A DNA stretch of 64,000 bases, from contig OX638292.1 in NCBI GenBank assembly GCA_951812285.1, forward strand, positions 802,774 to 866,773, in the 5' to 3' direction. This document shows positions 1-8,594 of this stretch, piece after piece (the first letter of the stretch is position 1; every line of letters starts with the position of its first letter). Made by a program: the position numbers and the translations under genes. The notes under the pieces are model-generated. The model worked only from the letters and a program-made list of their open reading frames with translations, was not told where the DNA came from and did no database searches. The stretch comes from an uncultured Dehalococcoidia bacterium (GTDB lineage Bacteria > Chloroflexota > Dehalococcoidia > Lucifugimonadales > UBA1127).

Positions 1-2
1 TC

Positions 3-1268
3 CTACACCTTGGCCTCAAACCTCTCAATGAGGTGGGTCGTGTCGGCCCACCAATCGGCGTCGCGATGCATGACTATCTGTCCCGAGCGCTTGTGGTACG
101 CGGCGGGCTGCTCGACGCCGGGAGGCGGCGTGCCGTCCTCGGCGAGCGCGCGGGCGGCCTGCAGGAAGCGGCGCCGGGTGCGGATGATCATCTGGTCGGT
201 GGTGCCGAGGTGCTCGCTGGTGCGGTCCAGGATGGGGCCCATGCCCTCGGTCATCGCCATGTCCTGCTGGCGGACGCCCGCGATGCCCGACCAACTCTTC
301 CACGTGCGCTGGGCCTCGCGATCGATCTGGAAGTCGTTGTCCCAGTTCTGCTCGATGACGTAGCGGTCGTACCAGCCGGTGCCGTTGCCGAGGTACTCGC
401 GGCCGGCATTGAAGCCCGCGCCCAGCCCCTCGTTGGCGCCGGGGCCGATGCTCCACTCGAGGGTGTGCTCGTCGTCCATGGGGACGTAGGCCAGGAAACG
501 CGACTCCTCGCCGAGCGTCGGCACGGGCGGCATGGCGAAGCAGGGGAAGAGCAGGTGGCCGATGCGCCAATAGTAGCTGTCCTCTTCCGCGATGCGGTAC
601 ATGCCGTAGCTGGTGCCCACGTCGGTTTCGCGGACGTTGAATTTGCCCGCGCGATGCTTGCTCATGTAGTAGCGGAAGCTCTGCGGCGGCAGGTCCTCTG
701 GACGGGCGGCGCCGCCGTGAAGGAACGCCGCGTGCACGGTGTCAATCTCACCCTCAATGCCCTGCATCCAGTTGTTGTTGCGGAACAGGACGCTGATGTA
801 GTGGTTGGGGTACATGTTGCCCTCGAGCTCCGGCAGGGCCGGCGGGACGGCACGCGGGCCCATGTAGGCCCAGATGACGCCATTGCGCTCGCGGCAGGGG
901 TAGGCCTTGATCTTGACCTTGTCCCTGAAGTTGGACTCGGCGGGCTCAGAGGGCATGTCGATGCAATCGCCGTTCACGTCGAACTTCCAGCCGTGGTAGA
1001 CGCAGCGGATGCCGGACTCCTCATTGCGGCCGAAGAAGAGGCTGGCGCGACGGTGCGGGCAGTTGTTGTCGACGAGGCCGACAACGCCGTTGGTGTCGCG
1101 GAAGGCGATGAGCTCCTCACCAAGAAGCATGATGCGGACCGGCGCGCAGTCCGGCTCCGGGAGCTCGCCCGACTGCAGCGCGGGGAGCCAGTATTCTCGG
1201 AAGAGGTTGCCCATGAGTGTGCCCGGGCCAACCCTGCAGAGCGCATCATTGTCCGCCTGGCTCAGCAT
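3..1268 (-). CDS. Rieske [2Fe-2S] oxygenase, alpha subunit type (copy 1)
   Basis: Predicted Rieske non-haem iron oxygenase of 421 aa, expected to hydroxylate or dealkylate an aromatic or ring substrate with electrons from a separate reductase. The Rieske ligands are visible as C70-P-H72 and C89-x-x-H92, and the catalytic iron site as D176-x-x-H179-x4-H184 within an EGEID context. The ATG is placed by TAGGAGG a few bases upstream. A paralogue (1378-2739) precedes it on the same strand and a third copy lies at 58482-59849. No beta subunit, ferredoxin or reductase gene is adjacent, so the electron donor is unknown. The substrate cannot be read from the sequence. Confidence 0.9.
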   Translation of the reverse strand: MLSQADNDALCRVGPGTLMGNLFREYWLPALQSGELPEPDCAPVRIMLLGEELIAFRDTNGVVGLVDNNCPHRRASLFFGRNEESGIRCVYHGWKFDVNGDCIDMPSEPAESNFRDKVKIKAYPCRERNGVIWAYMGPRAVPPALPELEGNMYPNHYISVLFRNNNWMQGIEGEIDTVHAAFLHGGAARPEDLPPQSFRYYMSKHRAGKFNVRETDVGTSYGMYRIAEEDSYYWRIGHLLFPCFAMPPVPTLGEESRFLAYVPMDDEHTLEWSIGPGANEGLGAGFNAGREYLGNGTGWYDRYVIEQNWDNDFQIDREAQRTWKSWSGIAGVRQQDMAMTEGMGPILDRTSEHLGTTDQMIIRTRRRFLQAARALAEDGTPPPGVEQPAAYHKRSGQIVMHRDADWWADTTHLIERFEAKV

Positions 1269-1319
1269 GTGTGCCTCCTAGTCGTTCGGCCTTGACTCGA
1301 TTGTCCTGAACTATACCAC

Positions 1320-1347
1320 GCAGGGGCGAGCAATGGCCCGCCCCTGC
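1320..1347. other. Intergenic hairpin between the two Rieske genes
   Basis: A 9-bp perfect inverted repeat (GCAGGGGCG / CGCCCCTGC, arms 1320-1328 and 1339-1347) lies just after the stop of the 1378-2739 gene and before the next start. There is no T-run on either strand, so a rho-independent terminator is not convincing. It may weaken read-through, stabilise an mRNA 3' end, or be a dispersed palindrome. Confidence 0.45.
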
Positions 1348-1377
1348 AGAGTTGACTTAGTCCACTCATCAGCGAGA

Positions 1378-2739
1378 TCAGGACGAACTGAGTCCCCTGC
1401 CGCCCAAGCCGGCCGCGACGGCGCGGCCCGTGTCGCACGGGTCCGGGTAGTCCGTCGTGGCGGCGGTGACCCACGGTTCAAGCGCCTTCTGCCAATCGTC
1501 TTCGGGAGGGAGCACCGTTTCACACGAGCGCACGGTGTACCACTCGGGGTTCTGCGAGCCTGGCGGCGGCGTGCCATCCTCGGCGAAGGCGCGTGCCGAC
1601 GCGATGAGCTTGCGGCGCGTGCGGATGATGGCGGCGTCGGCGGTGCCGAGGTGCTCGCGGGTGCGGTCCATGATGGAGCCCATGCTCCACTCGAGGGCGG
1701 CGTCCTGTTGGCGCACGCTGGGGATGCCGGTGAAGTTGCGGTTCTTCTTGGCCCACAGGTCCATGTGGAAGTCAGTCTCGGGGCTTATCTCCGCCCACCA
1801 GTTGGCGTAGAACTTGCCCTTCTGCTCGGGCTTCATGGGCCCTGTTGGACCGAGCACGCCGGGCTCATCCGACAGTTCGAAATTCGGGCGGCGGGAGCCT
1901 TCGAGCGGCTTCGTGGGGTGCCAGTGGACGCCGAAGTGCATGGTGTAGTTGTCATCGATTGGCATGAAGATGGACATGGGGACGATCCCGCGGTTGATCG
2001 CGGGGAACATGCCGTAGATGGGGAAGAGGAAGTGGGCCACGCGCCAGTATTTGTTCCCGTCCTCATCCCGTTCGGCGCCGTACATCATCCCGTATTCCTT
2101 GTTGGCGATGTGGAACCTGGCGGTCTGGCCGGGGTGGTACAGGCCGTACTTGGGGGAGTCTTCCTTGTTCAGGCGGCTGTGGAGGAAGTAGATGTGCGTG
2201 GAGTCGAGCTCGCCTTCCAGCGCCTGCATCCAATTGCACTCATAGATGAACCTGTGGGAGTAGCCACGCTGCTCCTCCGGCACGAGGCCGAACTCGAACT
2301 GCGGGACCTGCGGCGGGTTGTCCTGGTCCTGACCCATGTACGCCCAGACCATGCCGCCGAAGTCGACGGCCTTGTAGGCCGTGATCTTCACCTTGTGCTT
2401 GAAGTTGCTGTTGGGCGGCTCGTTGGGCATTTCCATGCAGTTGCCGTCCACGTCGAACTTCCAACCGTGGTAGGCGCAGCGGAGGCCGCCCTTCTCGTTT
2501 CGGCCGAAGAAGAAGCCGGCGCCGCGGTGGGGGCAACGCTCCTGCGAAATGCCCGGCCGGCCATCGGAGTCACGCCAGGCGAGGAGGTCCTCGCCGAGGA
2601 CGCGGACGCGCTGGGGCTGGCCGTCGCGCTCCAGCTCCCAGTCGAATGTGACGGGCATCCAGTACTCGCGCATGAGCTCGCCCATGGGCGTACCGGGGCC
2701 CACTCGGCAAAGGAGCTCGTTCTCTTCCCTCGTCAGCAT
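1378..2739 (-). CDS. Rieske [2Fe-2S] oxygenase, alpha subunit type (copy 2)
   Basis: A second Rieske oxygenase of 453 aa with the same architecture as its downstream neighbour. Rieske ligands are C69-P-H71 and C88-x-x-H91, and the mononuclear iron site fits D179-x-x-H182-x4-H187. The opening residues MLTREENELL match those of the copy at 58482, which supports this ATG; GGGAGG lies just upstream. It is about 30 residues longer than copy 1, mostly at the C-terminus. It probably forms a short transcription unit with copy 1, separated by a hairpin. Substrate specificity is unknown; divergence between the copies suggests different substrates. Confidence 0.9.
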   Translation of the reverse strand: MLTREENELLCRVGPGTPMGELMREYWMPVTFDWELERDGQPQRVRVLGEDLLAWRDSDGRPGISQERCPHRGAGFFFGRNEKGGLRCAYHGWKFDVDGNCMEMPNEPPNSNFKHKVKITAYKAVDFGGMVWAYMGQDQDNPPQVPQFEFGLVPEEQRGYSHRFIYECNWMQALEGELDSTHIYFLHSRLNKEDSPKYGLYHPGQTARFHIANKEYGMMYGAERDEDGNKYWRVAHFLFPIYGMFPAINRGIVPMSIFMPIDDNYTMHFGVHWHPTKPLEGSRRPNFELSDEPGVLGPTGPMKPEQKGKFYANWWAEISPETDFHMDLWAKKNRNFTGIPSVRQQDAALEWSMGSIMDRTREHLGTADAAIIRTRRKLIASARAFAEDGTPPPGSQNPEWYTVRSCETVLPPEDDWQKALEPWVTAATTDYPDPCDTGRAVAAGLGGRGLSSS

Positions 2740-2882
2740 GCCGACCTCCCGTGAAGGCTGTTGCGTGTCATTCTACTCCGAGATGGAGCGGTCAACCAGC
2801 ACGGGGCGCCGGACCCATCGCTCGCTTGCCAACGAACCGGTGGGCCGGCGCCCCCTGGCTTCCTTGATGACGTGTTGACGCA

Positions 2883-4601
2883 CTACTTCTTGACTGCCTT
2901 GATCCGGTGGAAGTGGGAGTAGAGTCCAGGCGGGGATCCCGGGAAGTCATAGGATGCGACCACCTCAGGGTCGTAGACCAGCTCCGCGGGCACCCAGAAG
3001 AGGGGCATCCAGACGTGCAGAACGTAGGCGACGTCGCTCAGCTCCCGCATGATCTGGTTCTGCATGTCGGGCTCCATGGTGGCGCGCAGCCGGGCGACGA
3101 TGGGCTCGGTGTCGAGGTGCTCCACGCCACCGCCACGCGGCGTCACGCTGGACTGGCGGACGCGCCAACCCTGGATGTCAAAGTCCGGGGTGCCCTGGAA
3201 GTTGACCTGCCTGGAGAAGCCGAGCTCCCGATTGGTGGCGCGGGAAATGGCCGGGTCAATCTGCAGGAGGTTGGTCTTGATCCCGACGTCGTTCCAGTAG
3301 CCAGCCGCCGCTTCCAATACGTCCGCTGACTGGGTGAACTGCGCCGAGGTGGTCAAGTGAACGTCGATCTCCAGCGGGTTGTTCGCGTTGTAACCGGACG
3401 CGGCCAAGAGCGCGCGGGAAGCGTCGGGGTCGTAGCCGTACTCTGCCGGGAAGTTGCGCTCCCAGTCCGGGTTCGTGTAGGGGTTGTTGGGCGCCATGTG
3501 GTTCATGTACATGGTCTTGCCCTTGTTGGCGAAGAAGGCCGCGTTTATGGCGGGTTTGTCCAGGGCTTTGTTCATGGCCTTACGGACGTTGAGGTCGAGG
3601 AACGGGGTGTCGCAGTACTTGTATCCGCAGGCCGATTCACTGTCAACGTAGACGCCCTGGTAGCCCAGGAAGACCCGCTGCGCGTCAACGGTGCCCACTG
3701 ACAAGGCCATGCCGGCGCTAATGGCTTCCTCTGTCTGGTCCTGGGGGAGCTGTGTGATGTGGACCTCGCCGGCAATAATGCTCGCGATCCGGGTGGACGC
3801 CTCGGAAACCCAACGGAACTCCAGTTCCGGAAAGTCCGCGGAGACTCGCCAGTGCTCGTAGGGGACACGCTCGAAGATGACGTTCTCACCTTGTGCGCGC
3901 GAGACAAACTGGTAGACGCCGGTCCCAGCCGGTGGATCGGTGAGAAGGGTGATCTCGCCAATCTTCTCCGCATCAACCGCGCTCGAAATGTCCAATGACG
4001 ACATGTTGAGCTCTGAGATGAGGCGCAGCATCTCGGCGTTGGGAGCGCTCAGGCGGAAGACGACCTCGTAGTCGCTGACGGTCTCCATCTCGCCGCGGCC
4101 GTAGTGGCGGGAGTGCGAGTGGGTGGCGTCCTCGCGAGTGTGCTGCGAGTGGGAGTAGACGACGTCCTTGGCTGAGAACTCACCATTGTCGTTGTGGAAG
4201 GCGACACCTTCCTGCAGTACGAAGCGGAAGGAGAAGCCGTCCGGCTCGAATGCCCAGGACTTCGCCAGTTGGGGTTCCAGCTCAGCGGTGTCCGGATTGT
4301 AGCCGACCAGCGACTCATAAATCGGCTTGAGCTGGACGCCGGCCGGGGGGTTCAGGTCCTTCTGGACATTGTTGGACTCTGTGTTTGGTCCGGGGTTGGA
4401 AATGACGACTCGCGTCACGACGGGCTCGCCCATTGCGTCGCCCATGGCATCACCGCCGGTGTCTGCCGGGGCTGCTGTGGGGGCGGCGGCTGCGTCACCG
4501 CCGTTGTCGGCGTCATCGTCGCCACCGCAGGCGACGGAGGCCGCGAGGAGGAACGCGAGGAGCACCATCACTGCGGGGGAAAAGGCGCGCACTCTTTTCA
4601 T
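2883..4601 (-). CDS. ABC transporter substrate-binding lipoprotein (family 5, peptide/opine type)
   Basis: Predicted extracytoplasmic solute-binding protein of 572 aa (SBP_bac_5 type) that would deliver a peptide-like or organic substrate to an ABC importer. It has a basic N-terminus, a hydrophobic stretch and a lipobox ending at C25 (SVAC), followed by an acidic low-complexity linker of D, G, A and T. The frame is open 22 codons further upstream, but GGAGG sits 6 bases before the internal ATG at 4601, so I use that start. No permease or ATPase gene lies beside it. A close paralogue is at 55139-56896, also near a Rieske gene. Confidence 0.85.
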   Translation of the reverse strand: MKRVRAFSPAVMVLLAFLLAASVACGGDDDADNGGDAAAAPTAAPADTGGDAMGDAMGEPVVTRVVISNPGPNTESNNVQKDLNPPAGVQLKPIYESLVGYNPDTAELEPQLAKSWAFEPDGFSFRFVLQEGVAFHNDNGEFSAKDVVYSHSQHTREDATHSHSRHYGRGEMETVSDYEVVFRLSAPNAEMLRLISELNMSSLDISSAVDAEKIGEITLLTDPPAGTGVYQFVSRAQGENVIFERVPYEHWRVSADFPELEFRWVSEASTRIASIIAGEVHITQLPQDQTEEAISAGMALSVGTVDAQRVFLGYQGVYVDSESACGYKYCDTPFLDLNVRKAMNKALDKPAINAAFFANKGKTMYMNHMAPNNPYTNPDWERNFPAEYGYDPDASRALLAASGYNANNPLEIDVHLTTSAQFTQSADVLEAAAGYWNDVGIKTNLLQIDPAISRATNRELGFSRQVNFQGTPDFDIQGWRVRQSSVTPRGGGVEHLDTEPIVARLRATMEPDMQNQIMRELSDVAYVLHVWMPLFWVPAELVYDPEVVASYDFPGSPPGLYSHFHRIKAVKK

Positions 4602-4724
4602 GGCCATCCTCCATTCCCCCCTGGAGTCTGGCCCCGCGGCCACCATTGCGAAACGGTTCTGAGGCACTATATGCCGCTAAAACGCTGCGAGCAGCCTGAT
4701 GGTTCCGCACAGTGTAGCTGCACG

Positions 4725-5894
4725 CTATTGCCCCCAGAGCTCCCTTGTGGCGATGGCGGCGCCGTCAGACATTGCCTTGAACTTGGACCAGCAGATGTTG
4801 GGGTGGCCGACGCGGGAGCCGATGCCGCAGTCCGTGCCCGCCATGACGTTCTCCTTGCCGACGATGTTGGCGTAGCGGACGAGGCGCTGGGCGACCAGCT
4901 CAGGGTGCTCGATGAAGTCTGTGGCGTGGCCGATGACGCCAGGGATGAGGACCTTGCCGTCGGGCCAGTCGATGTCCTTCCAGACGGCCCAATCGTGGTC
5001 GTGGCGCGGGTTGGAGGCCTCGATGGAATAGCCGGCGGCCTTGACGTTGAGGATGATGTCGGCGATGTCGGCCAATTCGATGTCGAACATGTGCGGGCCG
5101 TGGTAGCTACCCCAGCAGGTGTGGAAGCGGATGCTCTCCTCAGGGATGTCCCGCAGGGCGTGGTTGAGGGCCTCAACTCGAAGCTGGGCGAAGGCGCGGT
5201 ACTGGGGCACGTCCATCTCCGGGTGGATCTGCCACGCGTCGGGGAGGTCAGGGTCGTCGATCTGGAGGAGGAAGCCGGCGTCGACGATGGCCTTGTACTC
5301 GATGGCGAGGGCGTCGCCGATGGCGTAGAGGAACTCCTCCGCGGTGGCGTAGTACTCGTTCTTGAGCCAGTGCTCGACGGTGCCGGGGGTGATGGCGGGG
5401 AGGAAGGTCTCGGGCGCGCTGACGCCCTCCAAGCCGGCCTTGAAGTTGTCGATGTCGGCCTGGACGTCGGCGTGGCCGACGTAGGTGATGGGGCCGACGC
5501 ACACGGTCTGGTCCGCGCGGTTCTGTCCGGTGGCGGCGCCTGCGCGGTACCGCCCGGCCTCGAAGTACTCCGGGAAGTACATGAGGTCGCGGCCGCCGAT
5601 GGCGCCCATGCGCGGCGTGTTCTCGTCAGCGGGGCGAATCTCGATGCCGCCGAGACGCTCGCGCAGGTAGTTGCTGAAGCTCGACTTGCTCAGCTCGCCG
5701 TCGTTGATGCTGTCGATGCCGTTCTCGAGCTGGAGGCCAATGTTCTCCTTGATGACTCGCCGGATGTCGGCGGTCAGCTGTGCATCGTCCACCTGCTCGC
5801 CGCGGCTCTTTGCCATGACCCGTTCCCGCATTTCCTGGGGCCTCGGCAGCGTGCCAGCGTGCATGGTCATGATCCTGTCAGTGCTTCTAATCAT
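4725..5894 (-). CDS. MetE C-terminal-like zinc-dependent methyl/alkyl transferase
   Basis: 389-aa member of the cobalamin-independent methionine synthase C-terminal (COG0620) superfamily, a TIM barrel using zinc to activate a thiol. An H-x-C pair in the FHTCWGSYHG stretch and a later Cys in GTDCGIGSR match the zinc ligands of MetE. The protein has only the catalytic half and no N-terminal MetE barrel, so it may be a standalone methyltransferase or a coenzyme M-type alkyltransferase rather than a true methionine synthase. A GAAGGAAGGG sequence 8 bases before the ATG at 5894 favours it over the one 15 codons upstream. It sits next to Rieske and binding-protein genes, which hints at a role in demethylation or catabolism. 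Confidence 0.8.
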   Translation of the reverse strand: MIRSTDRIMTMHAGTLPRPQEMRERVMAKSRGEQVDDAQLTADIRRVIKENIGLQLENGIDSINDGELSKSSFSNYLRERLGGIEIRPADENTPRMGAIGGRDLMYFPEYFEAGRYRAGAATGQNRADQTVCVGPITYVGHADVQADIDNFKAGLEGVSAPETFLPAITPGTVEHWLKNEYYATAEEFLYAIGDALAIEYKAIVDAGFLLQIDDPDLPDAWQIHPEMDVPQYRAFAQLRVEALNHALRDIPEESIRFHTCWGSYHGPHMFDIELADIADIILNVKAAGYSIEASNPRHDHDWAVWKDIDWPDGKVLIPGVIGHATDFIEHPELVAQRLVRYANIVGKENVMAGTDCGIGSRVGHPNICWSKFKAMSDGAAIATRELWGQ

Positions 5895-6030
5895 GGTCGG
5901 TTCCCTTCCTTCGAGGACTGACGCTTCCTGCGCCGTCATGGTCTGCGGACATAGTACCCAAATCGCACCCTCGTGTAAGACCCCAGCTATCGATGCTAGT
6001 GATTCCCGTAAGGCATAGTGCGGCGATGTC

Positions 6031-6864
6031 CTACCGGTCTCCGGCGATCTCCAGCCAGAGGGCGTAGACGGCGCGGCGCGGCAGGCCGGTTGCGCGGACG
6101 ACGGCGGCTACGGCGTCCCTCGCCAAGCTGCCCTCGGCGTGGAGGTGCGCGAGCTTGCTACGGGCTTCGACTGTGGCGGCATCCGTGTCTACGGGCTTGC
6201 TCGGTGGCGCGCCCTCGACGACCAGGGTGAACTCGCCGCGGGGCTCGGTGAAGTGGTCGAGGGCGTCTTGCAGGGTGCCGTGGAAGACCTCCTCGTGGAG
6301 CTTGGTGAGCTCGCGGCAGACGGCGACGCGGCGATCGCCCCACGCCGCCTGCATGGCGGCGAGGGTCGCGAGGACGCGGCGGGGGGATTCCAAGGCGACA
6401 AGGGTGTCGGGCTCGGCGGCGAGGGCCTCGAAGGCGCGACGGCGGTCGGCGGCGCGGCGCGGGGGCCAGCCGATGAAGTGGAAGCGGTCGCCGGAGAAGC
6501 CTGATACCGAGACCGCAGCCGTCACGGCCGACGGCCCCGGCACGGGAATGACCGTCGCGCCCTGTGCCGTCGCGGCGGCGACGAGGCTTGCGCCGGGGTC
6601 GCTGACGCCGGGGGTGCCGGCCTCGGTGACGAGGGCGACGTCGTGCTCGACGAGGGCGCCGAGGAGCTGCGGGATACGGGCGGCGGCGTTGTGCTCCTGG
6701 AAGCTGAGGAGGCGTGTGCGGATGCCGAAGTGTGTCAGCAGCTTGCGCGTTGTGCGGGTGTCCTCGGAGGCGATGACGGCGACCTCTCCGAGCAGTCGCA
6801 GGGCGCGGGCGGAGACGTCCTCGAGGTTTCCTATGGGTGTGGCGATGACGTACAGGTTCGGCAT
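6031..6864 (-). CDS. rsmI: 16S rRNA 2'-O-ribose methyltransferase RsmI (C1402)
   Basis: 277-aa SAM-dependent methyltransferase of the tetrapyrrole-methylase fold that modifies C1402 of 16S rRNA. The N-terminus (LYVIATPIGNLED) and the nearby ASEDTRTTRKLL stretch are typical of RsmI, as is EAGTPGVSDPG. The frame is open for 104 more codons upstream, but that extension is Pro/Ala/Arg-rich and unlike the family, so translation should begin at 6864. There is no strong ribosome binding site. It is divergent from the aminotransferase at 6960. Confidence 0.93.
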   Translation of the reverse strand: MPNLYVIATPIGNLEDVSARALRLLGEVAVIASEDTRTTRKLLTHFGIRTRLLSFQEHNAAARIPQLLGALVEHDVALVTEAGTPGVSDPGASLVAAATAQGATVIPVPGPSAVTAAVSVSGFSGDRFHFIGWPPRRAADRRRAFEALAAEPDTLVALESPRRVLATLAAMQAAWGDRRVAVCRELTKLHEEVFHGTLQDALDHFTEPRGEFTLVVEGAPPSKPVDTDAATVEARSKLAHLHAEGSLARDAVAAVVRATGLPRRAVYALWLEIAGDR

Positions 6865-6959
6865 GATGCGCTCGGGGGCGTGTGCGTCGCGCTGGACACG
6901 CCCCGCGCCCTCTCGTATGCTGCCCTTTGGCCTATCGATGCTAGCAGAGGGAGCCTGGG

Positions 6960-8141
6960 ATGACCATTGCCGCCAAGATCCAGCAGGCCATGCAGAGCCA
7001 GTCATGGATCCGCCAAATGTTCGAGCTGGGCATACAGCTGAAGCAGGAGCACGGGGACGAGAACGTCTTTGACCTGTCGCTGGGGAACCCGATCCTGGAG
7101 CCGCCGGAAGAGGTGGCCGAGGCGCTGAAGCGGCTCGTGGCGGACCCGCCGGCGGGCATGCACCGCTACATGCCAAATGCGGGGTACGCGGAGACGCGGG
7201 CGGCCATCGCAGGGCACCTGGCGGCTCGGACCGGGCTGCCGTTCACGGGGGCGCACACGGTGATGACGTGCGGGGCGGGCGGCGCGCTCAACATCATCTT
7301 CAAGGCCATCCTGAACCCGGGCGAAGAGGTCATCATCTTCGCGCCCTTCTTCCCGGAGTACCCGTTCTACGCTGACAACCACGGCGCCTCGACGACGGTC
7401 GCGCCGACGGACGAGGCGTTCTGCCCGGACCTGGAAGCCCTGGCACCGATGCTCTCGGCGCGGACCAAGGCGGTGCTGGTGAACTCGCCGAACAACCCGA
7501 GCGGGGCGCTGTATCCGGCCGACCTGCTGGCGCAGCTCGGCGGGCTGCTGGCGCAGGCGGAGGAGAAATTCGGGAGCTCCATCTACCTCATCAGCGACGA
7601 GCCGTACGCGCAACTGACGTATGACGGTGTAGAGACGCCGCCGATCTTCAACGCACACCCGCGCTCGATCCTGGCGACGTCGTTCTCGAAGAACCTGGCG
7701 CTGCCGGGGGAGCGCATCGGGTACGTCGCGGTCAACCCGGGGTGCCCCGACGCGGGGCCGCTGGTCGACGCGCTGACGTACTGCAACCGGGTGCTGGGGT
7801 TCGTGAACGCGCCGGCGCTGATGCAGTGGCTGGTGCGGGACGCGCTGCAGGCGAGCGTCGACATCTCGTGGTACCAGCGGAAGCGGGACTTCCTGTACAA
7901 CGAGCTAACGGGCATGGGCTACAGCATGGTCAAGCCGCAGGGGGCCTTCTACGCCTTTCCGGCCTCGCCAAACCCCGACGACGTGGCCTTCGTAAAAGAG
8001 CTGCTGCAGTGGAACGTGCTGGTGACGCCGGGGGCGGGGTTCGGGTCGCCGGGGTACTTCCGCATCTCGTTCTGCCTGGAGGACAGGGTGCTGGAGGGGG
8101 CGATGCACGGCTTCCGGGAGGCGATCGCCGCGTACCGGTAG
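6960..8141 (+). CDS. Class I/II pyridoxal-phosphate aminotransferase
   Basis: 393-aa fold-type I aminotransferase (aspartate aminotransferase-like). The PLP-binding lysine is K244 in SFSKNLALPGERIGY; the NSPNNPSG loop and the SDEPYAQL segment holding the PLP-ring Asp are also present. GGGAGCC lies a few bases before the ATG. The N-terminal region (FDLSLGNP) is typical of transaminases acting on amino acids such as alanine, aspartate or valine, but the true substrate cannot be assigned. It stands alone between rsmI and a strong bidirectional terminator. Confidence 0.88.
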   Translation: MTIAAKIQQAMQSQSWIRQMFELGIQLKQEHGDENVFDLSLGNPILEPPEEVAEALKRLVADPPAGMHRYMPNAGYAETRAAIAGHLAARTGLPFTGAHTVMTCGAGGALNIIFKAILNPGEEVIIFAPFFPEYPFYADNHGASTTVAPTDEAFCPDLEALAPMLSARTKAVLVNSPNNPSGALYPADLLAQLGGLLAQAEEKFGSSIYLISDEPYAQLTYDGVETPPIFNAHPRSILATSFSKNLALPGERIGYVAVNPGCPDAGPLVDALTYCNRVLGFVNAPALMQWLVRDALQASVDISWYQRKRDFLYNELTGMGYSMVKPQGAFYAFPASPNPDDVAFVKELLQWNVLVTPGAGFGSPGYFRISFCLEDRVLEGAMHGFREAIAAYR

Positions 8142-8167
8142 GGAGCTATGCTGCGTGAGGCAAAGAG

Positions 8168-8193
8168 AAAGGGGGCCGTCACCGGCCCCCTTT
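8168..8193. terminator. Bidirectional intrinsic terminator
   Basis: Perfect 11-bp stem AAAGGGGGCCG / CGGCCCCCTTT (8168-8178 and 8183-8193) with a TCAC loop. On the plus strand it closes the aminotransferase gene; on the minus strand it follows the 17-codon mini-gene and is trailed by TTTCTCTTT. The CCG-TCAC-CGG tip recurs in the ftsZ-side terminator at 40828-40857. Confidence 0.85.
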
Positions 8194-8224
8194 CAATCGG
8201 CTCACCCACCTCTGTGGAAAAGGA

Positions 8225-8278
8225 CTAGGCCTTCCCCTCCAGAGATGGAGCCGCGGACGTACTACTGCTACTATCCAT
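8225..8278 (-). CDS. 17-residue small ORF with near-perfect Shine-Dalgarno
   Basis: A very short frame (ATG at 8278, TAG at 8225-8227) encoding a Ser/Thr/Ala-rich peptide, MDSSSSTSAAPSLEGKA. It is preceded by AAAGGAGGTGA (within 8283-8296), which is fully complementary to the 16S rRNA tail, at an ideal distance. It is followed by the terminator at 8168-8193. A ribosome site this strong without a gene would be surprising, so a translated mini-gene (leader peptide, small protein or peptide precursor) is likely. The peptide matches nothing I recognise. The alternative is a remnant of a longer gene. Confidence 0.55.
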   Translation of the reverse strand: MDSSSSTSAAPSLEGKA

Positions 8279-8594
8279 AGGCTCTCACCTCCTTTCCACT
8301 GAGATAGACGCTATCACAACGTATGTCGGCACACAAGGGGGATAGGCGGCTACGTTGACGCACTCGCGCATGCACGCTTAGGCTTAGTTACCACTGACGG
8401 CGGCCTCACACGCCGAGGGCGGTCGGGACCGCCGAGGCGCAGTCGACCGGGCTGCGTCCACGAATCATGCGCCCGCTTTGCGCATGCCACCCCGACCTGA
8501 AAGGGCGATCGCATTGGCGTTATTCGGCAGAGGAGACCGCGGGGCATCGCCATCCGCGGACGCTGACGCGCCCCGCCCGCCGGACGACCTGCCG

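Noticed and set aside
8478..8594. N-terminal extension of the first MFS protein from ATG at 8478
   Set aside because: The extension is Pro/Arg/Ala-rich, lacks family similarity and has no better ribosome site than the ATG at 8595.
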